64,000 nucleotides of DNA, taken from contig CAVQYJ010000020.1 in assembly GCA_963718145.1 (NCBI GenBank), positions 124,001-188,000 of the forward strand. Reading direction: 5' to 3'. Positions 58,062 through 64,000 of the stretch are shown here, in pieces. Within the stretch, counting starts at the first letter, position 1. Each line of letters starts with the position of its first letter. Under the pieces are notes generated by a model, which was given only the letters and a program-made list of their open reading frames with translations, had not been told where the DNA came from and made no database searches. This stretch comes from UBA7672 sp963718145 (lineage in GTDB: Bacteria > Pseudomonadota > Alphaproteobacteria > Caulobacterales > Hyphomonadaceae). The position numbers and the translations under genes are program-made.

Positions 58062-58565
58062 CTAGTCGAGAAACTCGATGTCCGGCAATGATGCGCCCGC
58101 TTTCGGCGCCGTCGGGGGCGTCATACTTACGGGCGATGCGGGTCCCCGCAGCCGACCCGGACTTTGGAAAGCTGCGGCGATCCGCTGAAGCAGATGGTCG
58201 GCTGCAAAAGGCTTGGCGATGTATCCGAACACGCCCAACTGCCTCGCTTTCTCGACATCCTTCGGGGCGCGCCGCGCGGTCACCATGATGACCGGGATCC
58301 GCCTCAATGCAGGATGAGTGTTGAGCGACTGCAGCACTTCGAAGCCATCCAGCACGGGCATGCCGGCGTCCAGCAGAATCACGTCAGGGATGCGCTTGTG
58401 GATCAGCGCCAGCGCGCGCTCGCCCTCCTCCGCGACGGCGGCCTCGTAGTCATGGTGTTCTAGAATCGCGACTGCGAGTTCCGCGAGCAGAGGATCGTCG
58501 TCAACAACAAGCACGTAGCCGCGACTCACTTGGGCGCTCCCTGATTGCCGCGGTGATTTCACCAC
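58062..58565 (-). CDS. Receiver-only response regulator with disordered tail
   Basis: 167 residues from ATG 58565. The receiver is complete: 'GYVLVVDDDPLLAELAVAIL', phosphoacceptor Asp in 'DVILLDAGMPVLDGFEVL', 'VIMVTARR' and 'GYIAKPFAADHLLQRI'. The ~35-residue tail is Pro/Ala/Ser-rich ('PASPVSMTPPTAPKAGASLPDIEFLD') without an output domain. It is divergent from the response regulator-HEAT-GT operon (about 125 bp between starts), and downstream of the MASE1 kinase start. It could be the phosphate sink or relay partner in that kinase's pathway. Confidence 0.88.
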   Translation of the reverse strand: MVKSPRQSGSAQVSRGYVLVVDDDPLLAELAVAILEHHDYEAAVAEEGERALALIHKRIPDVILLDAGMPVLDGFEVLQSLNTHPALRRIPVIMVTARRAPKDVEKARQLGVFGYIAKPFAADHLLQRIAAAFQSPGRLRGPASPVSMTPPTAPKAGASLPDIEFLD

Positions 58566-58661
58566 CCTTCGACAAGGAAAAAGTTAAGCGATCGAGTCTC
58601 GCAGTTTGCTCGCAATCAGTCGCCGATTCATGCAAACGTTTCTTCACGCCGCTGTGACAGG

Positions 58662-59090
58662 TTGCCCGCTCGCTCGAAAGGCGCTTCGTCATGCCCAGTT
58701 CGCTTGCCTCATGAACAGAAACTCGTCCTCGTCGCAGACGACGATCCGCTACTCGTCATGCTGCTTGAGCATCATCTGATGTCGGCGGGCTACCGTGTGA
58801 TCTCGGCTCCGGACGGCGAGAGCGCGCTGTCGATCATTCTGCTGGAGTCGCCCGACGCGTTGGTGCTTGACCAGATGATGCCGGTGATGAGCGGCGCGGA
58901 AGTGCTACGCCACCTCGCCGCAGAGAAGAAGCTGAGCCAACTCAAAGTGTTGATGCTCACGACTCTCAAGAATGAGGAGCACGTGGTTGGCGCCCTAAAG
59001 CTGGGTGCATCGGACTTTCTGACCAAGCCTTTCAATCCCGGCGAGCTTGTCGCGCGAATTGAAAGGCTCGTGCCTCGGGACGCAGCATGA
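58662..59090 (+). CDS. Receiver-domain response regulator heading the HEAT-GT2 operon
   Basis: The receiver has 'KLVLVADDDPLLVMLLEHHLMSAGY', phosphoacceptor Asp in 'DALVLDQMMPVMSGAEVL', 'VLMLTTLKN' and 'GASDFLTKPFNPGELVARIERL'. It has no output domain. The start is unclear: TTG 58662 or TTG 58704 in frame, or ATG 58691 (GAAAGG upstream) if one base is in error. Its stop overlaps the HEAT-protein ATG (ATGA at 59087), so expression is coupled. A receiver-only protein in a polysaccharide operon suggests direct control by protein contact. Confidence 0.85.
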   Translation: MPARSKGASSCPVRLPHEQKLVLVADDDPLLVMLLEHHLMSAGYRVISAPDGESALSIILLESPDALVLDQMMPVMSGAEVLRHLAAEKKLSQLKVLMLTTLKNEEHVVGALKLGASDFLTKPFNPGELVARIERLVPRDAA

Positions 59091-60292
59091 AGAATGCTAC
59101 CTGCTTCGTGACGCCGACCGTCGCCATTGAATCCGTATCCGGGGCGGCGTTGGCTGAACCGACCTTGCCAGTCGATGCCGGTTTGAACGGTTGGAGCGCC
59201 AGCGTACGGCGCGATGTCGGTGACGCGTTGCTGGTCGAGGCGGTTTTGACGCAGGCGGCGGCCGACTGCAGGCCCGGGGCGAGACTTGCGCTGGCGCCGG
59301 TCGTCGGTCCTGATCACATGGGGCTGCTCACTTTCGTCTGGAGTTTTGCGCTGTCATTGGCGGCCATCTCGTTTCTCGGCATGGCGATGCTTTTGGGAAG
59401 CAGACCTGTCGCCGGATTGCGAGCCAGGCGCATCGCCACTTCAAGAGGTGTGATTCTCCAGGTGCTTGTGAATGCCGACGTCCCGGAAAGCAGGCTCCGC
59501 CGGCATGTCGCGCGCGCGGCACGCCTCGGGACTCTCGCCCCGATCATTCTCGAAGCGCTTGCCGTTGTTCGAGGCCCGGCCCGCAAGTGCTTTTTGGATC
59601 CACTGACGCAGGCGGGGGCGGCCCGGGCTCTGCGCGAGTGTCTGGCGAGTGGAAAATCCAGGGATCGGCGGTGCGCGGCTGAGGCGCTGGCCGCCTTTGC
59701 CCCCTTTGAATCGCAGGCTGCCTTGCAGGCTGCCTGGTGGGACACAGATTCTGCCGTGCGATTCGCGGCCATCCGGGCCTCGATCGAGATCGAAGCCCCG
59801 CCCGCATTCATCGACGTGGTAGAGATTGCTAGGCACGCTCAGCGTCGCGACCATGCGCCAGCACTTGGCCTGGTGCGACTCATGGCTGCAAAATTTCCCA
59901 GCGCGGCATGCGCCGCAATAGTCGAATCCTCGCTTCCGGCCTTCACGCGCATCGCCCTGATCGAAGGAGTTGCGTCAACGACCGATGCTGGAGTTATCGA
60001 CGCGCTGGCGGCTGCGTCGCAGGATCCCGATCCCCTGGTGCGCTGCGCCGCCACCCTCGCCGTCGGCGCCTGGCCTGGCCCCATCGGACTTGCCATCGTG
60101 GTGCAAGGCTTGAATGACGGCGTCTGGATGGTTCGAGCGAACGCAGCCATCTCAGCAGGAAAGGCGCGCCTGATGACCTGCGCTCCCCTCTTGCGGCTGC
60201 TCTTGTTCGACAGCCACTGGTGGGTTCGCATTCGAGCGAGCGAGGCCCTGCAGCGGCTTGCCGCAAGCCAGCGTAAGGTCAGCGCTGCATGA
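59087..60292 (+). CDS. Membrane-anchored HEAT-repeat protein
   Basis: 401 residues. A TM helix at about residues 78-102 ('LLTFVWSFALSLAAISFLGMAML') is followed by a long alpha-solenoid with HEAT/PBS-lyase-like units ('RRCAAEALAAFAPFESQAALQAAWWDTDSAVRFAAIRAS', 'IDALAAASQDPDPLVRCAATLAVGAWP', 'GLNDGVWMVRANAAISAGKARL', 'SHWWVRIRASEALQRLA'). Start and stop both overlap neighbours by 4 bp (ATGA at 59087; ATGA at 60289), so three proteins are made from one coupled message. The solenoid is a likely scaffold joining the response regulator to the membrane glycosyltransferase. No enzyme motif is seen. Confidence 0.8.
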   Translation: MKNATCFVTPTVAIESVSGAALAEPTLPVDAGLNGWSASVRRDVGDALLVEAVLTQAAADCRPGARLALAPVVGPDHMGLLTFVWSFALSLAAISFLGMAMLLGSRPVAGLRARRIATSRGVILQVLVNADVPESRLRRHVARAARLGTLAPIILEALAVVRGPARKCFLDPLTQAGAARALRECLASGKSRDRRCAAEALAAFAPFESQAALQAAWWDTDSAVRFAAIRASIEIEAPPAFIDVVEIARHAQRRDHAPALGLVRLMAAKFPSAACAAIVESSLPAFTRIALIEGVASTTDAGVIDALAAASQDPDPLVRCAATLAVGAWPGPIGLAIVVQGLNDGVWMVRANAAISAGKARLMTCAPLLRLLLFDSHWWVRIRASEALQRLAASQRKVSAA

Positions 60293-61710
60293 CGACTGCA
60301 TTTCAGTCTCTGCCGGATGCAGCGACGGCCGTGGCATCTGCCCTGCTTGTTGTCGGCGCGATGCAATGCGCACTGCACATCGTTCAGCTGCTGCTGGCCG
60401 CGCGCGCGCTTCGTGAGGCGCCGCCCGAGCCGCAGTCCGATCTGATCTGGCGGCGAAGTGCAGACGAGGCGCCTCCCATCAGCATCCTCGCCCCGGCCTA
60501 CAACGAAGCCGAAACAATCGTCGACAGCGTCCGCTCACTCCTGTCGCAACGATATCCGGCGTTCGACGTCATCGTGATCAACGACGGCTCCAGCGATGCA
60601 ACCCTCAAGGAACTGACACGTGCGTTCGCGCTGGAACCCAGCAGGCGAGAGAGTGAGGGCATTCTAGGTCACGCGCCGGTGCGCAGTGCGTACGGATCGG
60701 CGCAGCATCCGAATTTGCTGGTGATCGATAAAGAGAATGGCGGGAAGGCCGACGCGTTGAACTCAGGTCTCAACTACACGCGCAACGCGATCTTCTGTTC
60801 CGTAGACGCAGACTCGATGCTTGAGCCAGACGCTCTCCTGAGGGTTGTGCAGCCATTTGTCGCCGATCCCGAACGTGTTGTCGCAGCGGGTGGAACCGTT
60901 CGTATTGCAAATGGCTGTCGGGTCCGGTGCGGCCGGGTTGCCGAATACCGATTGCCGCGCAACCCGCTGGCGCTCATGCAAACCATCGAATACATGCGCG
61001 CATTCCTGATGGCCCGGCTTGCGTGGAGTCGCGTGGATGCGCTGACGATAATCTCTGGCGCATTTGGCCTGTTCAGGCGCAGCGCGGTGATCGACGCCGG
61101 CGGCTATACGCGAGGCCTGGTTGGCGAGGACATGGAACTGGTTGTTCGCCTCCATCGCTTTCACCGCGAGCAAGGCCGCGACTATCGGGTTGCCTTCGTT
61201 CCCGAACCTGTGTGCTGGACTGAAGCGCCTGAGAGCCTGCAAGCGCTATCGCGGCAACGTCGACGCTGGCAGCGAGGGTCTCTCGAGACATTTGCCGCTC
61301 ATCGCGCAATGCTCTTCAATCCGCGCTATGGACGCGTTGGCGTGCTCGGTCTTGGCGGCATGCTTCTCGTCGACGTCCTTGGGCCTGCCGCCGAAGTGGT
61401 TGGCTACCTGCTCGTGCCCCTGCTCTGTTTTGTGGGCGCGCTATCGATCGACTTCCTGCTCGCATTCCTAGCGGTCAGCTTTGTGTTCGGGGTTGCCATC
61501 AGCGTGGGGTCGCTCGTCTTGGAGGAGCAGCAGCTCCGGCGAGCCAACCGGACAAAGGATCTGCTCACGCTCACCTGCGCGGCCGTTCTAGAAAATTTCG
61601 GATACCGCCAACTCAATTCGGTCTGGCGTCTGATCGGTTGCTGGGAGTGGGCCCGCGGAGGCCGCGGATGGGGAGAGATGCAGCGCAAGGGCTTTGCCAG
61701 AGCGGCATGA
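60289..61710 (+). CDS. Processive family-2 glycosyltransferase (PgaC/BcsA-like)
   Basis: 473-residue membrane GT2. An N-terminal TM helix ('AVASALLVVGAMQCALHIVQLLLAA') is followed by the GT-A domain: 'PISILAPAYNEAETIVDSV', 'VIVINDGSSDATL' (first Asp), 'NGGKADALNSGL', 'FCSVDADSMLEPDALL' (DxD), 'VGEDMELVVRL' (catalytic base Asp) and 'QRRRWQRGS' (QxxRW). At least three C-terminal TM helices follow. All residues needed for processive synthesis of a beta-linked polysaccharide are present. The sugar (GlcNAc, glucose or other) cannot be told. Its start overlaps the HEAT gene. Confidence 0.9.
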   Translation: MTTAFQSLPDAATAVASALLVVGAMQCALHIVQLLLAARALREAPPEPQSDLIWRRSADEAPPISILAPAYNEAETIVDSVRSLLSQRYPAFDVIVINDGSSDATLKELTRAFALEPSRRESEGILGHAPVRSAYGSAQHPNLLVIDKENGGKADALNSGLNYTRNAIFCSVDADSMLEPDALLRVVQPFVADPERVVAAGGTVRIANGCRVRCGRVAEYRLPRNPLALMQTIEYMRAFLMARLAWSRVDALTIISGAFGLFRRSAVIDAGGYTRGLVGEDMELVVRLHRFHREQGRDYRVAFVPEPVCWTEAPESLQALSRQRRRWQRGSLETFAAHRAMLFNPRYGRVGVLGLGGMLLVDVLGPAAEVVGYLLVPLLCFVGALSIDFLLAFLAVSFVFGVAISVGSLVLEEQQLRRANRTKDLLTLTCAAVLENFGYRQLNSVWRLIGCWEWARGGRGWGEMQRKGFARAA

Positions 61711-61816
61711 AATCCGATGGTTCGGGCGGCGGCTACGTGACGCGGGAGAGCGGCCGGCCCAGTCACATCCGTCGAATGAGCGCGACCGAAAGGAATTCCA
61801 GGCCTGCGCCCGCTTG

Positions 61817-62896
61817 TCAGTAGTGATCGGCGAACGGTCCAAGCTTGCAGGCATAGCCCTCAGGCGGCGGCGTGAGCTTGAACTGTCTGGGGTCCGAGCC
61901 CTTGGGGTGGGACGACATCGTCTTCAGCGCCCAGAGGTTGAAGGCCTGCGTGTTCACCTGGGGCCACATATGTCCGTGTGTGGCGCTGCACGAGACGTGC
62001 ACCACGTTTTGCATGGACGAGAAATAGTTGGAGCCCGCCTGCGTCGATGGACGATAGTCGGCGCAGAGCCCGGTGGGTGGGCCGCAATCCCAAAGATCCT
62101 TCTCTCCGCCCCACACCGTGATGACGACAAGCGGACTCACCGACGTGCGCAGTGGAAAGGGGCCGATGCGGCCCTGATGGATCTTGGTCGGCGCCTTGAT
62201 CACTGACTGCCGCGAGTCGTTGAAGGACAGGAACGAACCGTCATCGTTTGAGACATACCACTCGCCCGAGATCGGCATGCCGCCCGACCAGAATTCCGAA
62301 TTGAAAGTCAGCACGCGGTTGGTGACGGTGCCGCCCGCCGATATGCCGCCGATGAAGAGCCGCTTTGCATCGAGTGGAAACTTCGTGCCGACGCAGCGGA
62401 CCATGGCCTCGAAGAAGCGAGAATCCGGACCGGCGTCGTTCTTCCACTTCTCGCCATCCGCATTTCCTGCGCGCCCGTCATTCCAGGGCTTCCAGTTCCA
62501 GCCATTGGAGCCAGGACCATCGCACTGCCCGCGACCGATATTGGGATCCTGTTCGGCGCACTGACGCACCGGTGCGATCACGGTAAAGCCTTGCTCGGCC
62601 ATCAAGGCGTTCGCGCCGGAGCGGGGCGCGTTGAGATTGGCGTTGGTCGATTCCACCGTTCCGGTCAGCGGCGCCCATACCGGCGCCGGACCCGACAGGC
62701 CCTTGGCCGGCACAACCACAAACGCGCGCATCATTCCATCGCTCGGGAAGCGGGTGTTGAGACCCTCCTTCACCTCGAACCCGACGGGGCATTGCCATTT
62801 GACTCCAGCCCCCGCCGTTTCCTGATCCGGCGAAACGCAGGCGCCGAACGCGATAGACGCGATGAACCCGAGTGCTGCCTGGCGCATGTTCCTCAC
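61817..62896 (-). CDS. Exported alpha/beta-hydrolase, PHB-depolymerase-like; candidate oxidised-PVA hydrolase
   Basis: 359 residues from ATG 62896. The signal ends 'ASIAFGAC' with Cys20, a lipoprotein-like site although Phe at -3 is unusual. The nucleophile elbow is GISAG with Ser186 ('LFIGGISAGGTVTN'). Likely acid and base are Asp267 or Asp270 ('WGGEKDLWDCG') and His307 ('SATHGHMWP'). Several paired Cys (112, 125, 168, 271, 278, 303) suggest disulfides. Length, lipoprotein start and the neighbouring quinoprotein match the oxidised polyvinyl-alcohol hydrolase (oph) of sphingomonads; a feruloyl or PHB esterase is the alternative. It lies 38 bp downstream of the quinoprotein. Confidence 0.7.
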   Translation of the reverse strand: MRNMRQAALGFIASIAFGACVSPDQETAGAGVKWQCPVGFEVKEGLNTRFPSDGMMRAFVVVPAKGLSGPAPVWAPLTGTVESTNANLNAPRSGANALMAEQGFTVIAPVRQCAEQDPNIGRGQCDGPGSNGWNWKPWNDGRAGNADGEKWKNDAGPDSRFFEAMVRCVGTKFPLDAKRLFIGGISAGGTVTNRVLTFNSEFWSGGMPISGEWYVSNDDGSFLSFNDSRQSVIKAPTKIHQGRIGPFPLRTSVSPLVVITVWGGEKDLWDCGPPTGLCADYRPSTQAGSNYFSSMQNVVHVSCSATHGHMWPQVNTQAFNLWALKTMSSHPKGSDPRQFKLTPPPEGYACKLGPFADHY

Positions 62897-62934
62897 CTAC
62901 CCTGTTGCCGGCTGGCGCACATGGGCGCTGGCCA

Positions 62935-64000
62935 CTATTTGCCGTCGACCGAGAACGCCAGAAGCACATTCCCTTCGCGACCACTCAGGTCGTTCGGGTC
63001 GGCTGTCTGTCGCCCGGCATAGCCGGAATGAACATAGATGACGCCATCAACCACGGTCGGCCCGGCGCCGTCCATCACGCCCCCCTGGACCTGCCTGCCC
63101 AGGACCGACGTCAAGGACGCGCTGGCCGTGTCGAAGTCCCAGATCACCATGCCGTCGGCCGCTGCATATGCGCGGAAATGTCCGTCCATCGATGCTGCGA
63201 ACACGACGCCTGGAATGACCGTGACGGCCTGGGACATTGCCGGGTTGCAGTAGTTGTTGGTCCAGCGGCACGTCGTCCGGGGCGCCGGGGCGCTCCAAAC
63301 GATGCCGCCGTCGCGCACGTCGAGCGCATAGAGCCCAGGCTTGGCCGCATCGCCTCGCACGATAACATCCGATATCGCGACATAGACCTTGTCCTCGTCC
63401 GCCGCCGGGCCAAACTCAACACCGCCGAGCGCGCTGCCCGGCGACAGCCGCGTCTGCCAGACAACCTTGCCCTTGTCCGCCGGATCGAGCGCCCAGAGGA
63501 TGCCGGACTTCTGCCCCGCAAGGATGAGTTGCTTGCCGTTGCGCTGGGTATGCAGGATCGGCGAGGCGCCAAGCGCAAAGTCCGGCCCCACCTTTTGCGG
63601 GCAGTTGGCGGCCCTTGGACAGCCAATGATGTAGTTGTCATCTGGCCAGACCTGGTTCTTCCAGACCACGTCGCCGGACTTGAGGTCGATGGCGATGACC
63701 GAGTTGGCTCCGTGGTGGGGCATGTCGGTGTGGGAGTTCGACGTCGAGACATAGACCAGCCCACGCTGTGGATCGATCGTGGGCGCAGACCAGATCGAAC
63801 CGCCGGCCGGCCCCCACATCTGCTGGCCGTTGGCGTTCAGTCGGTAGGGTTGGTTCTTCTGATCCGTGGTGTATCGCTTCCACAACATCTTGCCGGTGAT
63901 GGCGTCGATCGCCACCAGCGAGCCGATGAACTTGCAGCACTCGTACTTGTCGTTGGTCGCGAACGCTTCGTTGCCTGTCGAGATCGGCACGAGCAGGATG
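62935..64000 (-). CDS. PQQ-binding beta-propeller quinoprotein, polyvinyl-alcohol-dehydrogenase-like (5' end outside window)
   Basis: The C-terminal ~350 residues of a PQQ propeller. Blades include 'GSLVAIDAITGKMLWKRYTT', 'GGSIWSAPTIDPQRGLVYVSTSNSHTD', 'SVIAIDLKSGDVVWKNQVW', 'GILWALDPADKGKVVWQTRLSPGS', 'LYALDVRDGGIVWSAP' and 'FRAYAAADGMVIWDFDT'. The vicinal 'YECCKF' cysteines and the 'AGGSIWSAPTID' block resemble PVA dehydrogenase (PVADH, COG1520) more than methanol dehydrogenase. PVADH oxidises secondary alcohols of PVA to ketones, passing electrons to cytochrome c. Any N-terminal haem domain would lie beyond the window. Confidence 0.7.
   Translation of the reverse strand, partial: ILLVPISTGNEAFATNDKYECCKFIGSLVAIDAITGKMLWKRYTTDQKNQPYRLNANGQQMWGPAGGSIWSAPTIDPQRGLVYVSTSNSHTDMPHHGANSVIAIDLKSGDVVWKNQVWPDDNYIIGCPRAANCPQKVGPDFALGASPILHTQRNGKQLILAGQKSGILWALDPADKGKVVWQTRLSPGSALGGVEFGPAADEDKVYVAISDVIVRGDAAKPGLYALDVRDGGIVWSAPAPRTTCRWTNNYCNPAMSQAVTVIPGVVFAASMDGHFRAYAAADGMVIWDFDTASASLTSVLGRQVQGGVMDGAGPTVVDGVIYVHSGYAGRQTADPNDLSGREGNVLLAFSVDGK

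Overview
The window is best read as a misjoined metagenomic long-read contig that carries blocks from three unrelated bacteria, not one chromosome segment. Block I (1 to about 26,530) looks like a GC-rich acidobacterium of the Vicinamibacterales type: two DUF5916 outer-membrane proteins, PEGA and DUF4159 proteins, TonB receptors with a carboxypeptidase-regulatory-like N domain, DUF6152, and PQQ quinoproteins with a beta-propeller protein. Block II (about 26,530 to 29,785) looks actinobacterial (Acidimicrobiia-like): the start of ettA, a KKAPAKKA histone H1-like protein, a Zc3h12a-type NYN nuclease with an S1-like domain, and an M20 peptidase. Block III (about 29,790 to 64,000) is alphaproteobacterial (Hyphomonadaceae/Caulobacterales-like): divergent tsaD and hemC-hemD-mitofilin, an alternative oxidase, an S8 autotransporter and many hybrid histidine kinases. 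At both joins a gene is cut in mid-frame with no mobile element at the break.

Most long genes in blocks I and II, and a few in block III, are broken by isolated single-base changes. Where I rebuilt the frames by hand, nearly all are +1 insertions, which points to sequence error and not true pseudogenes. Spans below cover the whole inferred gene even when the frame shifts.

Block I layout: sterol desaturase (partial), small membrane protein, M19 dipeptidase, DUF5916 protein, DHA2 efflux pump, PEGA and DUF4159 proteins, a conserved hypothetical, a second DUF5916 protein, then a siderophore-type TonB receptor/PepSY pair divergent from a DUF6152-response regulator-kinase operon. A CusR/CopR-type palindrome lies between them. 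Next come an RNA methyltransferase and a redox cluster (cytochrome c, PQQ dehydrogenase, beta-propeller protein, second PQQ dehydrogenase), a 47-bp inverted repeat and a truncated TonB receptor.

Block III layout: alternative oxidase; tsaD divergent from hemC-hemD-mitofilin; a lipoprotein methyltransferase; tRNA-Thr(CGT); a response regulator with a TPR-containing kinase; the S8 autotransporter with a 13-unit heptad array; an EAL phosphodiesterase; a 482-bp internally deleted IS481 element; a 2H phosphoesterase behind an SOS-like box; a truncated Fic gene; enoyl-CoA hydratase/isomerase and thiolase; a TetR/isoprenylcysteine methyltransferase pair around a palindromic operator; a phosphorelay-rich stretch (50.9 to 59.1 kb); a translationally coupled response regulator-HEAT-glycosyltransferase operon; and an esterase/quinoprotein pair resembling the polyvinyl-alcohol degradation genes oph and pvadh.

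The best candidates for unusual biology are the response regulator-HEAT-GT2 operon, the WGDIDAF array on the autotransporter, the SOS-like box before the 2H phosphoesterase, the CusR-like operator, and the putative PVA-degradation pair. No CRISPR array, rRNA, intact prophage or intact transposon was seen.
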